Below are positions 1 to 11,830 of a stretch of 64,000 nucleotides of DNA, in pieces (within the stretch, counting starts at the first letter, position 1; the number at the start of each line of letters is the position of its first letter). The stretch is from assembly GCA_036365145.1 (NCBI GenBank), contig JAEOAD010000029.1, forward strand, positions 20,197,001 to 20,261,000, given 5' to 3'. The notes beneath the pieces are model-generated. The model saw only the letters and a program-made list of their open reading frames with translations. It was not told where the DNA came from and ran no database searches. Source of the stretch: Orientallactaga sibirica (lineage: Eukaryota; Chordata; Mammalia; Rodentia; Dipodidae). The position numbers and the translations under genes are program-made.

Positions 1-1020
1 TGGATCTTCTTATCTCTTTCTATCCTAGAAATTTCATCTTGTCCACAAGATCAAAATTTGTTTTTAAGTTGATCCTATATCTTCCCAAGCTTTTGATGTC
101 CCTATTTCAAAGCCTTAGCTTTTCTTTTTTGTTCACACATCAAATTCTGAACAGTTTTACAAAACTCTCTAGCTGTGATTTTCCTTTTTGCCTGAGCCTC
201 ATGGCAAATTGGTGTCTTTGAGAGAAAGTATTCCATAAAGGGTCTTCAAACTTCTTCCATGACACTTAACTTGGTGATAATTTCAATATTTTTAAACCTC
301 TTAGTGTAAAAATGTAATTGCATTATTTTTACAATAATTTTACCAGTTCATTTATTAAATTCATTCATTTCTCAAGCACATTACGTTTAAACTCTCATTT
401 TAGGTTTTGTAAATATATGAGCATATAAAAGACTTGGTGGCACTCTGTGTCAATCAGCATGTAAAAGAGTAGATTATTAGAGAGAGCCTGTCTCATAAAA
501 CTAGATTGCCATTCAATTTGCATGGTTGTATGTGTAAACAATACATCCTCTAACTTTGATTACCCTCTTTCTTAAAACTAGTCAACTTTTCTGCCTCCTA
601 GAGAGAGTTGGAGTAGCAATGTAGACATGTCCAGCATGCTGAGTTTCTAAACATATCTTGTTACTTTTCATTTCTTTAATATATGCAAACATGAATAACA
701 TCTTTGGGTCTTCTACCATCACATTAACTAATTAGCCCTATGATGTTCCATCATATCTATACTTTACCCCTTTCTTTCTTTTCCTAATCCTCATATTACT
801 ACTTAAATATTAAATACCAGTCATCTAAATATGCTATAAACTAGACCTTACCCACCTAATAAACCAACATAATCCAAGACTGCTGTGCCTGAACCTTAAA
901 GGGAACATAAGAGAAACATAAGCGTATCCTAAAGTAAAGCAAAACTGACACTAGTGGTGAATTACTCAGGAGCACTACTGTGACTACCACTAAATAGCTA
1001 CAGGAAGGTAACTCCTAGTG
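1..1020. other. AT-rich non-coding DNA, nothing recognised
   Basis: No repeat, exon or RNA gene could be recognised. The short open frames here have no domain, composition or start context suggesting a gene. Confidence 0.5.
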
Positions 1021-1793
1021 AAGATAACCTTCTGCACACACATAAATCAAAACACATAACCCAAAAGACTGGGAAAAGGAAAAGGTAAAACTGGAAGATG
1101 GATTCACCCAGCAGAATGGCATAAAAAGGAATAAGAACCACCAATCCACCAAAACATATCTTCAACTTTAAAATCCCACCCCCAAAAAAAAGGAAAGGAG
1201 AAATCATGGAGACAGCTGGATGTCTGAGATTTAATTAGAGTCCTGCTTTCAAGAGAACTGAAATAAGTGGCAAGTTAATAGAGAAGTCAATTCAGAACCC
1301 AAACAAGAATGTCAAAATTAAACTATTAGTAATTTGAAGGAGATATTCAAAAACAATGGAGGAAAAAAATAGCATATGGAACTTCCCTGGATCTGTGCTT
1401 CAATAAATAATATCCCTTCCTCCATAAATTTGAAATACTGCAAAAATCAAAAACAAAGAAAAAATAATCTTTGAAATACTGGCAATAAAATGAAAGAAAC
1501 AATCAGTCAAATAAATACATTAGAAAACATCTGAAATAGACAAGAAGAAGCAAATAAATAAATTTAAGGGAGAGAGGAAAAAATCAAGTCAGTAATACAT
1601 CCAGGTTTATATAAACAATGACATAACCAACACTTAAAATAAATTTGGAATAGATGATGACACAAAGCATAAGCATTCATAGAAATAAAGAAGGATATGA
1701 TAAAAACTTAAACTGCATGATTTATTTAACTAAATTACAGGAAAAAAATCTAATGAGAAAAGAAATTCACAAGAAAGTATCACAGATATCAAA
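1021..1793 (+). repeat. A-rich, possibly old LINE-derived DNA
   Basis: Strongly A-rich on the plus strand and poor in C and G, as in decayed LINE-1 or HAL1 coding strands. No conserved motif was read, so the assignment rests on composition only. It contains the short MaLR-like piece at 1375-1428. Confidence 0.3.
1375..1428 (+). repeat. Isolated 54 bp MaLR LTR fragment
   Basis: This stretch nearly repeats the polyadenylation part of the solo LTR at 22703-22757. Both run from TATGGAACTTCC through CTTCAATAAATAATATCCC to CTTCCTCCATAA. Sequence on either side does not continue the LTR, so this is a short fragment and not a whole element. Confidence 0.65.
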
Positions 1794-1805
1794 GATACAA
1801 AGCAA

Positions 1806-1938
1806 TTAGTGATTAAGGTGCTTGCCTGCAAAGCCTAAGGACCCAGGTTCAATTCTCCAGTACCCATGTAGAGCCAGATGCACAAGGTGTTGCATGCATC
1901 TGGAGTTTGTTTGCATTGGTTAGAGCCCCTGGTGTGCC

Positions 1939-1977
<39 letters not shown>

Positions 1978-2047
1978 GCTATTTGTGTCTCTATTTCTCT
2001 GTGCCTCTTTATCATTCTCATGCAAACAAATAAAATTTTTAAAAAAT
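1806..2047 (+). mobile_element. tRNA-derived SINE with 12 bp target duplication
   Basis: The tRNA-like head (GATTAAGGTGCTTGCCTGC, then GGTTCAATTCTCC as B box) is followed by the family body CCAGATGCACAAGGTG, a pure CT run at about 1942-1974 and an AAATAAAATTTT tail. GATACAAAGCAA flanks it at 1794-1805 and 2048-2059, so LINE-mediated insertion is well supported. The overlapping open frames are translations of the CT repeat. Confidence 0.85.
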
Positions 2048-2059
2048 GATACAAAGCAA

Positions 2060-4030
2060 AAAACAATAATACTAAGAGATAAGGGGGGAAATGCAAACTC
2101 AAACACAAATGCAAAAAAAACACAGAATAATAATAAAAGATCTTTTATTAATAATCCTTAAGTCCAGGAAAGTATAGAATAATATATTTTGAGTCAAGAA
2201 ATTAAATGTATATATATACATATATTGCTGAGTCTGCTATACCTAACAAATGGAATTTCAAGAAAAATACAAACTAAGGAAATTCATGATGATACCAGTA
2301 CTGTAGAACATTCTTAAAGGAATATTATACATGCTTTAAGAATTGAGTTCCATGCATGAGAACACAGGAAAGAACAGTTTCCATGAGAGGAAGAGATAGA
2401 CACGGAAGGTCAAGGAATAAACCATTCATGCTCAACAAAGCAAACTAGCACCCCACCCTGCTGGTAGTAAAAGCAGGGGAATAGAAATACCAATGATCTA
2501 AGCAATTGGAATATCAAGAAGGCACCTTTAGTGACTGAGACATTTTCCCAGTAGCAACTGGAATATCAGTTAATCATAGAAAATAATTACTCTCAATAAC
2601 AACTTTCAATGTAATAGCCTCAACTGAACAGCAACAACAAAGACTATGTGATTGGGATTAAAACTAAGATCCATCTATCTCTTGTCTCCAGGAATCATAA
2701 CTAGCAAAGTTATCCAAAAACTGAGACAAGTAATAGAAATAAACCTAGCAAGAAAATAGAAGTCATAAACAAGCTGCTATTAGCAATTCTTATATCTAGC
2801 AGAATAGTTTTCAAACTAATTAGAAAATATAAATAAGTCCACTGCATATCAATGAATGGAACAATTCATGATGAAGACATAACAATTATAAATTTATACA
2901 ACAAATTTTGGGATTACCAATTTACCAATTCATAATGCAAACATTAAAAGACACAAAAGGTCACATAGGACCTCACACAAAAATAATGAGAGACTTCAAT
3001 AAGACATTTTCATAAGAAGACATTCAACATGACAAACACAAAGGGAACTTCAAAGCTAAATAATACTATAGGGCACTAGGTTTTACAAGTATATACAACA
3101 GGTCACTAAAATGCATTTTCAACATTACATGAAATTTCATATAACTTAATCACCTTGCAGTCCAAAAATCAAGACCAAACAAATGTAAAATATAAGGAGC
3201 TGATTCCCTGTATCTTCTCAGATCGCATTATAATAAAACTAGAAATCAACGTGTAACTCAGACACTAAACAAGTAGAGGCTGGACAACTCAACTTTGAAT
3301 GAATAATGGGATATTGAGGAATAAGGGAAGAAAAATTTTAAAACTACAATCTAATGGAAATAATCAAATATCTGAGAAATAGTCAAAGTAGCCTAAAAAG
3401 GAAAGTGTATAACTGTAAGTAGTCACATTAAAATGTAAGAGAGATGTCACATAGGTAATCTAATGATGTCTCATAAGTCTAGCAAAACAAGCAACCAAAT
3501 CCAATCTCAATAAATTGCAAGAAATTATAGAATAGGGAGAAAATAATGGACTAGACACTAAGAGACCAATATATAAAATCGACTAAACAAAGAGTTGGTT
3601 CTTAAAAGAAAGTAAGGCTGACAAATTCCCAGCTAAATTAGGCAAAAGAAAGACAATACCAAAATTAGTAAAATTCTAGCTGAAAAGGAAAAGTTTGAGT
3701 AGATTTCATTAAAATCCAGAAGATAATGGAATATTTTGAAAACATTTCAAAAAGATGTAAAGTAGAAAACAAATGGATACATATTTAGACTCATATCACA
3801 ATTAAATCCAGAAGATGTAAACAATTTAAACACACCAATATAAAGGAAGATTTAAGCAGTAACAAAAATCTCCACACAAAGAAAACTCCAGAAACAGTTG
3901 TATTTACTGTTGAATTTTTCCAAATTCAAAAAATTTTCCAAATTTTTCCTTTTCTAATAGGAAATGCACCACAAGACTAGATAATAGAACACATGGGGAA
4001 AGCGGTTCCTGGGATAGAAAGGTACATGGG
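2060..4030 (+). mobile_element. Decayed LINE-like (L1/HAL1) A-rich sequence
   Basis: The plus strand is A-rich. Around 3570-3680 it carries a degraded run resembling the LINE-1 ORF2 segment around 'NKTKSWFFKR...ADKFLAKL', readable only with frame changes. No ORF survives. The 5' and 3' limits are guesses, and HAL1 or an old L1M subfamily are equally possible. Confidence 0.4.
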
Positions 4031-4074
4031 GGATAGTGGGTAAGAGGACATCAGGAGGATCAATAAAGTTTATG

Positions 4075-4250
4075 ATTCAGGTTGGACCAGATGGATCAGT
4101 TGTTAAAAGCTTGGAAAGCCTTCCAGCCAAGGTTCAGTTCTCCAGCCACTCATTTAAATCCAGGTACAAAAGGCTGTGCAAGAATCTTTCATTTGCTTGC
4201 TGCAGCAAGGGACCTCAGTGCACTGCAAAACATATACATAAGTAAAAACA
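4075..4250 (+). mobile_element. Diverged tRNA-derived SINE variant
   Basis: GGTTGGACCAGATGGATCAG, GTTAAAAGCTTGG and GGTTCAGTTCTCCAGCC follow the order of the tRNA-like SINE head, with a different body ending near CATACATAAGTAAAA. It resembles the variant at 55358-55530, which also lacks the CT-rich tail. Confidence 0.5.
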
Positions 4251-4282
4251 TATTGTTTTAAAATGTGCTTAGAATGTCATAA

Positions 4283-4929
4283 TGAAGCCCAATACTATGT
4301 GTTTGGCATTGCTAAACATGGGCTGGGACTATGAGGAAGCTGGCCTAGGCTGTTGGACATGGCTGGGGAACTTGGGTTATGGGGGCTGCAGCTGGTCTTA
4401 TTGTTGGGAACCCACTCTGGTGACAGAGCTGGCCTGCCTTCCTCAAGGTTGTAGTGTGCCTTATCTTTGCCCAGAGTGGGTAGAACATGTGGGCCATTCC
4501 CCCTTATCCCAAAAGCACCTGACCATTCCATAGTCAGGCTTTGCCCCCCCCCACCCCCACAGTTCCTGACATTGCGGCTACCTGCCCAAGAAACCCTTAT
4601 AAAGTCTCCCTGCAGCTGTAGCCATCCAATATGTGGCTGAAGTCATGTAGCTTTTCCTGCCACTTCTGTTATCTTCCTTGTAGCTTCTCCCTTGCAACTT
4701 CTACCTTCCAACACCAGCCAATTAGATAGCAACCCATAAACATATGTATCCAATCACCTTATAGTCTGTATGTGCCTTCTCAACATTTCTCAAGTGTTTA
4801 TAAACCCATTCCCCTTTTGAATAAATGAGAGCATGTTATCCATCAGACCATCTCCTGGGTGGTTCATTGCCCATAGCACTCATCTACTCCAAGACCCTCT
4901 TCCCCTCAGCTCTTCCTGCGCCCAATACA
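4283..4929 (+). mobile_element. Endogenous retrovirus LTR (plus strand)
   Basis: The segment has LTR architecture: TATA-like CTTATAAAG near 4598, a second TTTATAAACC near 4799, AATAAA at about 4821 and a terminal CA at 4929. TGGTGGCC at 4931 looks like the start of a primer binding site, which would make this a 5' LTR plus a scrap of interior. The left end is provisional, because TGAAGCCC was chosen only as the nearest TG. A C-rich tract lies near 4542-4558. Retroviral class is not certain. Confidence 0.5.
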
Positions 4930-4930
4930 A

Positions 4931-4948
4931 TGGTGGCCAATGACCCCT
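4931..4948 (+). other. Possible retroviral primer binding site
   Basis: TGGTGGCCAATGACCCCT lies one base after the LTR end. The first eight bases match what an isoleucine-tRNA-primed element would use, but the remainder does not fit well. Confidence 0.3.
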
Positions 4949-5142
4949 GGGAATAGCAAGGACCCACAATTGTATATGCTAATTAAAAAGTAAAAAAAAA
5001 TATAATGCGCTGGTAAAGAAAAATGACTGGATCACCTGAGTGAACATTTAAATAAGCAATTTTTTTCTTGTTCACATTCAATTTTATTAGATATTAATAT
5101 AATAAAATATTATTTTTCTAAAACATATAAAACTGACATTTT

Positions 5143-5350
5143 CTGAGGCTGAAGAGATGGCTCAGCTGTTAAGGACACTTGCTTGCAAGTCCTGATGGCG
5201 CTTGATTCCCCAATATCCTCGTAAAACCAGATTTGCAAACTGGCATAAGCATCTGGAGTTTGTTTGCAGTGGCAAAAGGCACTAGCATGCCCATTCATAC
5301 TCTCATTCAATCTCTTTCTCTCCTGACAAACAAGCAAATCATTTTTTAAA
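5143..5350 (+). mobile_element. tRNA-derived SINE
   Basis: GAGGCTGAAGAGATGGCTCAG, GCTTGATTCCCC and GCATCTGGAGTTTGTTTGCA mark head, B box and body. The tail is CT-rich and then A-rich. It lies tail-to-tail with the next element. Confidence 0.8.
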
Positions 5351-5352
5351 AG

Positions 5353-5568
5353 ATTTCATTTTTATTTATTTAATTATTAGAGACAGAGAGGAAGTGAGAG
5401 AAGATAAAGAGTAAGAATGGGTGTGCCAAGGCTTCTAGCCACTGCAAACAAACTCCAGATGCATGCCCACCATGTGCATCTGGCTTATGTGGGACTTGCA
5501 GAATTGAACCTCGATTCTTAGGCTTCACAGGCATACACTTTAACCACTAAGCCATCTCTCCAGCCCAC
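5353..5568 (-). mobile_element. tRNA-derived SINE (reverse)
   Basis: This is a reverse-oriented copy: T-rich tail at left, purine run GAGACAGAGAGGAAG, body CAAACAAACTCCAGATGC and head complement CTAAGCCATCTCTCCAGCCC at right. With the preceding copy it makes an inverted pair able to fold in a transcript. Confidence 0.85.
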
Positions 5569-5979
5569 GAGTCATTTTTAAACTGCCATTTTCCATGCTA
5601 TTTCCATGCTATTATATACATAAAGATTTAAATGTTAATGTAACTTCATTTCAAACAAATTACCAACATGAAAATTTCAAAACATTCATAACAACATAAA
5701 AATTGTACATATTGCTATGGTATGCTGTGACAATGTTGCACGTGTAAATTGTGGTATGTTGAAATAACACTATCTATTGGAAAGTACATCATTTATATAC
5801 CTACTCATTATTGATAATATGCTACTGTGCGAGTCTTTACTCCTATGTAATATCTTACTTCTTCTACCTCTACCTTACTACCGTTGATCAGTCTTGCCTC
5901 ACTCTTCCCTGTCTCACATTCTCAACAACCTTAAATAATCTGTCATTCTGAATTTCTTGAAGAGTGATTGATTTAAGTG

Positions 5980-6240
5980 TGTTTGTGTGTGTGTGTGTGT
6001 ATGTTCTATTCGTTTGTGTGTTCACATTCATAGAGTTGTCAGAGCAAGTGGGTGTGTATAACCACATGCGTATATGTGGAAACTGCAGCTAGAATTGGGT
6101 GTCTTCCTCATTCTCCTCTCTATTTCTTGAGACAGGGTCTCTCACTGATTGGATTAGCTGGCCAGCAAAGTCCAGGAATTTCCTGTCTTTGCTTCCTCAG
6201 TGCTGGTGCTGGGAGTCCAGGCACAGGCAAAAGTTACATG
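5980..6240. repeat. TG microsatellite with degenerate SINE-like sequence
   Basis: A short GT run (about 5981-6000) is followed by TCTTGAGACAGGGTCTCTCA and GCTGGCCAGCAAAGTCCAGG, phrasing typical of older rodent SINE-type repeats. The family is not assigned. Confidence 0.35.
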
Positions 6241-6305
6241 GGTAACTCTTGTCTTTCTGCTTGTACGGTGAGCACATTAGAAATGTTTTCCTATTCCACC
6301 TGCAA

Positions 6306-6612
6306 ATAAGAGATTCAGAGACACAGAGGCTCCCAAAACCTCATCACTGAAGTAGAGCTAAAATGACCCCAATGTGGCTCAGGGAAATTTGCAGAAGAGG
6401 GAGCAGAAAGAATGTTAAAGCCACAAGTTGGGGCATTATCCACAGAGACTTGGCCTATCCCCCATAACTCTTGACTACCCCCACAAATGTGTGACCCACA
6501 TTCCCCACTGATGAGGGTCCCTGTGGAAGAGGGAGGACAGGGAGGAGGATAATGGAGTCACCACTATGAATGTAAAATTAGAATAATATAAATAAAAATT
6601 AATTTTAAAAAA
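6306..6612 (+). mobile_element. LINE-1 3' UTR fragment
   Basis: Very similar to 14395-14680: both carry AAATGA(A/C)CCCAA, GGGAGGACAGGGAG-type purine runs and an AATAAAAATTAA end followed by A's. The purine-rich block plus A tail is characteristic of a LINE-1 3' UTR. It is 5' truncated, with no ORF2. Confidence 0.6.
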
Positions 6613-6639
6613 AGAATGTCACTTCTCTTCCATGCCTGC

Positions 6640-7440
6640 TTCATTTTACTTAATAAAATTGCATGCAGTTCTATGTGTATTGTCTTCAAAATGACAAAGT
6701 TTCATTATTTTTATGGCTAAATATTTTTCTATGAATCACATACACCACACTATTATTTCAATTATATGATTAAAACTTATTGAAATTGAAATAATTTCCT
6801 GGTTATTGTAAATCATAAAAAAAAATCATGGAGTGCATATTATGTTTCTTACACATACTGATTTCATTTCCTCAGAATCAATACCCCTAGGAGGATGGGT
6901 AATATTAATTGTATGCAGCTAGCATGCTGTGTTCCATATTGGCTCAATGAATGTACACTCATATCAGCAGTGTTAGTGTTCATTTTTTCAATATTTTTTG
7001 CCAGCATTTGTCTTCCTTACTCTTTTGACAATATCCACCACTACTGGAGTGATGGATTTTTCTCTCTAGGATTTTGATTAGATCCCTCTCAATTAGTGAC
7101 ATTGAATGTAATTTTGTATATGTGTTGGCTATCTGCGTGTCTTCTTTTGAGAAGTATCTGGAAATATAATGTTAATTTTTACTTTTTTATCCTTTAAATA
7201 CTTTTGCTGTTAATCAACTATCACATGTATGAGCTGCAAGTATTTTCCTCTGTTCTGTATATAGCCTCTTCACTCTCATGATCTCCATTTCTGAGCAAAA
7301 GCATGTCAGTTTATTGTCATCCATATAGCTGTTGTTGCATTCATTTTCTGATCTTTGGGGTCTTGTCCAAAAAATCCTTGATCATACCAATGTCCTTTAT
7401 AATGTCTCAGTATATATTCATAATAGTTTCATATATACAT
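6640..7440 (-). mobile_element. Antisense old LINE-1 fragment
   Basis: Read on the plus strand it follows the familiar antisense LINE-1 order: TTTTATGGCTAAATATTTTTCTAT, a TCCTCAGAATCAATACCC block, TGTCTTCTTTTGAGAAGTAT, then GGGGTCTTGTCCAAAAAATC and CCAATGTCCTT. It is decayed with no usable frame, and a SINE sits at its right end. Confidence 0.6.
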
Positions 7441-7455
7441 GTCTTAAATATATAT

Positions 7456-7678
7456 TTTTGAGAGAGAGAGAGGGAGAGAGAGAGAGAAAGAGAATAGGTG
7501 CACCAGCAGCCTCTCAGCTGCTGTGAATGAACTCCAGATGCCCCCTTGTGGACAAGTGCTGCATTTTTCCCTTGTGTCACTTTTTGTGTCTGGCTGAACA
7601 TGGGACTTAGAGAATTGAATGGGCATTCCTAGGCTTTGCAGCCAGCCACCATAACTGCTAAACCATGTCTCCAGCCCT
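7456..7678 (-). mobile_element. tRNA-derived SINE (reverse)
   Basis: The GA-rich run at 7459-7493 and head complement CTAAACCATGTCTCCAGCCC define a reverse SINE. TCTTAA(A/G)TATATTT-like copies flank it, so a target duplication with one mismatch is likely. The body is longer than usual, with an extra TTTTTCCCTTGTGTCAC stretch. Confidence 0.8.
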
Positions 7679-8086
7679 CTTAAGTATATTTTAAAGGATA
7701 TCTCATTATTCAAGCACAACTAACTGAAAAGGAATTTCTTGCTTTGACACATGATCCCAGTATGTTTGTCATTAAGTATGCTTATTTTAATGCTTTAGTT
7801 TTTTCATAGCCATCTGAAATGCTATCTCTACTAGAAATTTTTACTACTGTAACCTTTACTTGGTACTGTTTAGTTTGAAAATACATAAATTAAATGATCA
7901 AATACTACTATAATATGCAATCTAAAAGGAAAGGTAATATAATATTGGACTCAAATTACTATCCATAATATTTAGGCTGGCAGCCCCAGGAATAGGAAAG
8001 CAAATATTGATAATATATTATGAGATTGAATACATGGCTCAATAACAAAATAAAAATTTTAAAAATCATATAAAAGAGACTTGAAG

Positions 8087-8275
8087 GCTGGAGTGATGGC
8101 TTCACAGTTAAGGTGCTCATGTGCAAAGCTTAATGACTCAGGTTCAATTCCCCCATACCCAAGTAAGTCAGATGCTTAAGGTGGCACATGAGTCTGGAGT
8201 CCATTTGCAGTAGCTAGAGGCATTAGTGTGCCTCTTTGTCTCCCTCTTAATACATAAATAAATAAATTATAAGCT
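8087..8275 (+). mobile_element. tRNA-derived SINE
   Basis: GGCTGGAGTGATGGCTTCAC starts the head, GGTTCAATTCCCC is the B box and an ATAAATAAATAAATTATA tail ends it. The CT tract is short. Confidence 0.8.
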
Positions 8276-9790
8276 CATAAAAAGATGTGATATTTTGTCA
8301 AACTCATGAATGCAAAATATTAGGTGGAGTCCAAAAAAGAATGCAGATATTAGGGATGTTTAAAGGCATTGGTGAAAGTAGATTAGAGACCTAAATTTAT
8401 TACTAAATCTGGAAAAATGACAGAAGCTAAAGATTATTCAAACAGTGTCTTAAGAATTCTAGTAGGGAAAGGAGCACGGGAAATACTCAAGGAGATGTGG
8501 AACAAATATATACAATGGAGTCGCAGGCTATTAAAAGTGTTCTATCAATACAAGTCTGTCAACAGAACTTCATTACAGTGTCTCTTAGCACTGATTCAGG
8601 AATTGCAGAACTTTTCTTCAAACAGATGCAACTAACAACCTTCGAGATACAATACTGTCAGTAAGCTATTGTCAAATGCAGAATAATTATCTCTATTCTA
8701 ACATTTGAGAGAATTCAGTGTAAGTGCAATCTTTATTTCATGAAAGCCAACTGCCAATCATTGACCCATAGATAAATATTCCAATTCATGGTGAAAAATG
8801 GGGAGATACACTTGACATATATGAAGTAGAGAAATAAACTTCCATGCTAACACATAAGGAACACAAACAGTTCTTCTTTGGCACTCACAGAAATAATATT
8901 ACAAGTTGAAATGGTGAACCAACCATAAGAATTCCTGTGACAAACAGGAGGAACAAACATATAAACAGAGATTTGTCAAATTTTCTGCTCAAAATAACTT
9001 CCAAATTAATTTCAACATGTACAAAGCTTAGAAATTATGACTCATATCCTTGATGCCTTTTCTGCTTTGTAAGAAATGTTGCAAGAGTTCATTAAAGCAT
9101 AAAATATCTAAAATTAACAAAGAGGCATGCTCGTCAGAGAAATAACAAACCTATTGCCATGACAACAGAGTGATGCTGCATTTTCATACTTCTGAATTGT
9201 GATAGAATAAGTGGCTTCTGAGTAGATATACAACCACTAGACATTTGTTGTATAAGTCTTAGGAAACAAACATTAATTGGCCTAAAAAAAAAAAACATGA
9301 ACACTTAGTGTAATTTGGAATTCTGGATTTGAATTTAGAAGTGACAAAGAATAACAAGAAATCATAATGTATCCATATCCTAAAATTGGACATCATTTAA
9401 TAAAAGTCTATCTCAAAGTAATTTCCTCAAACTTGGCAATTATATCAAGGTAATATAACCATCAATAGTTTGAAAATAGGACATAGAGTATAAGTAATTT
9501 GATCTCTCTAAAATAATGCTGAAAATCTAATAGCATTCTATATTTTAATGGATATATGTTATAAAATATGCCATGAAAATATCTTCACATATACAAATAC
9601 ATGTAAAAAGAGAAATCTAACTTGTATATATCATGTACTTAAAATATTTGCTGGTATGTATCATGATGTTTAAAATGAAAATATATATATACATCATGGA
9701 AAACAGTAGCTTTGTAAATTAAAAGAATGCTTGATAGACCTAAATGATTCATTTGAGAGTCTCTTCTATAATTTTATTTTATTAAATGTG
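8276..9790. other. AT-rich DNA, no feature recognised
   Basis: No repeat family, exon signal or RNA gene was recognised. An open frame of 72 codons at 8417-8635 has no recognisable similarity. Confidence 0.45.
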
Positions 9791-10160
9791 TGTAACATGA
9801 TTTGTGTGTGTGTTGTGTGTTGTGTGTAGGGGGGTTGTGTGTATTCTGTGTTATATATGGTGAATTCATGTGGCTGTGCCCTTGCAACATCCTGTGCTCT
9901 GGACTGTGGTGGAGGTATTCACCTGAGATAGCTGGAGCCCCATTTAGACTTTACTGCTCCATCAGTTTTCCTTCTAATTATGAAAAAGAGTCTCTCAGTG
10001 ACAGCAGAGCTTGTGCACCAAAGAAATACCCTGGAAACTGCTGCTCTTTATAAGACTGGGGTGACATGTATGCATGGTCTTCCCCATCTGTTTACTTGAG
10101 TTCTGGAGATTTGATTTGAAGTAGGGCATTTACAGTCCCCTAGGCTACTAGGCTATTGTG
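9791..10160. repeat. TG-rich tract with unclassified sequence
   Basis: Imperfect TGTGTGT runs (9797-9850) precede moderately GC-rich sequence that may be an old SINE, comparable in layout to 5980-6240. The family is not identified. Confidence 0.3.
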
Positions 10161-10433
10161 CTTGTGTAGATAATACATTAAAACCTGAACAACCTCTCAG
10201 GCACTATCTCCTAAAATTTGAGAGGCAAATGAGACATGAAGATAGTCTCAGGAATGAGCAGATGATCTAGAAACAAGAAGAAAGAAAATCTGATCATGGT
10301 AATGCATGATTTTGGGGTTCAGGAGGGGGCTCCAAGAATCTATGGGCTCCAGGTTTGGACTCAAGGATAAGTTATGAATTATTAAACTTATGTAGGGGAA
10401 ATCACAAATTGTGGGGCTTATTTAAGGGGGATT

Positions 10434-10500
10434 GGGATTTAAGAGAAATTGAGGCATTTTGGGATTTAAGAGAAGTTGAGGCATTTAAAGAGAAATTGGA
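10434..10500. repeat. Short tandem repeat, 27 bp period
   Basis: GGGATTTAAGAGAAATTGAG recurs 27 bases later with one change, and a third partial copy follows (ATTTAAAGAGAAATTGG). Confidence 0.75.
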
Positions 10501-10994
10501 ATAAATCTCTGGCACATGGAAAGTAGAATCTTGTAGCTTATGCAGGAATACTAAGAAGGAACCCACATGGCACTGGCCATGTGTTTTTAGAGAAGTTAAC
10601 AAATGGTGAGGCTCAAGGAAAAAGTGAGAGAGAAGATATCAAAGTAAAGACCAAGAGATTCAGAGGAGAAATGAGTAATGAGAGTTACACTGATGTTTAC
10701 CCCAGCTTTAAAGAAATTACACAGATACCAAGCCTAGAGTTGCTAAGAGAACCCACATGGTAGATTCAGAAACCAGAGGACAATCATACGGGTAATACAA
10801 ATGAGACATTAACTCAAACTATAAAGTAGAAGCAACCAGAAAAGTTTAGATCAAGAAGCAATGCTATTTATTCTCTTCTATAACCACACTAGGTGGGGGT
10901 AGAGGCCAGACTTACATATTTTCAAGCAGAGATGGAAAGGAATCAAGAGAGATACACACACACACTAAAGGTCAGGTCAAGAAAAAGGAAAGGA

Positions 10995-11150
10995 GCAGGA
11001 CATGGTGGAACATGCCTTTAATCCTAGCACTCAGGAGGCAGAGTTATGAGGATCTCTGTGAGTTCAAAGTGAGCCCAGGACCCAGGACCACAAAGTGAGT
11101 TCTAGGTCAGCCTGGCTCAAGTGAGAGCCTATCTCAGGGGGAAAAAAAAA
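10995..11150 (+). mobile_element. B1 SINE
   Basis: ACATGGTGGAACATGCCTTT, CACTCAGGAGGCAGAG and GGTCAGCCTGGCTCAAGTGA follow B1 order and end in GGGGGAAAAAAAAA. It is a diverged copy. Confidence 0.8.
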
Positions 11151-11830
11151 TAGAAAAAGGAAAAGGATGGAAGTATGCAGCCTTTATATCATCAAATTCA
11201 GGTGTGCAAGGGGAAGACCTGATTGGTTTGTAGTTTTAGAGGGTGGATTCCAGAGCCATCCCACCTGGGCCAGACTATCCACATCATGCACTAGACTGTA
11301 GGCAGTAGGGCAGCTGTAGATCAATCTCAATCAGACACAAGTTCCATTTTCTTCAGGTTTCATTATTGTGCCAGAGCGAGATGGCATGTGAGGTGGCATC
11401 TCCTGATTTTCCTTGGGCCTCAATCTCTAATTGAAACTGCTGAAAATAGATAGCTCTATCATATCCTCCTTCAATGGGAATTATTAAAGAAATAGCATAA
11501 GATTATATTCAAGAGAAAAACAAATTATAAATTGAAATGTAATTACCCAGGTACCAACAAAACAAACATGGTAGAGGAAGGTACTGACATATACCTTCAG
11601 ATAGAAAAGTATTACTAATAATTTTGTGAAGGGTGATGAAAAAGAGAGTAGGGTTGTAAAGTGATACATGTGTTTACTGGAAATTGAGTCAAAGGATAGA
11701 AAAGGCTTTGGATCCAAACCAAGATAGTCTGAACCATTTATCTTTATATGGAACCTAATCCATGTCTCAGTCATACAGGGACATCTTCTATGGTCTCTGA
11801 TTCATTTACCTAAGAGGTACTCCATTCTTC

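Larger units (their letters stand above)
10353..11473 (-). mobile_element. LTR of an unnamed family, copy 1 (reverse)
   Basis: It shares order with copies at 23935-24640 and 27493-30042: TTATGAATTAT near the left, then a block with GGTGTGCAAG...GACCTGATTGGTTTG, and the common right end CCTCCTTCA. On the minus strand the last becomes a TG start. A B1 and a 27 bp tandem repeat lie inside. The left end is approximate. The LTR reading is inferred from copy number, shared ends and the polyadenylation signal in copy 2. Confidence 0.45.

Noticed and set aside
1806..1880. tRNA gene suggested by A- and B-box-like sequence
   Set aside because: The same head recurs in many copies followed by the SINE body and tail, and no cloverleaf with a matched acceptor stem can be drawn.
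1849..2161. Open frames on both strands
   Set aside because: Translations of a SINE and its CT tract.
10434..10500. CRISPR-like spaced repeats
   Set aside because: Units are contiguous with no unique spacers, and the DNA is clearly mammalian.
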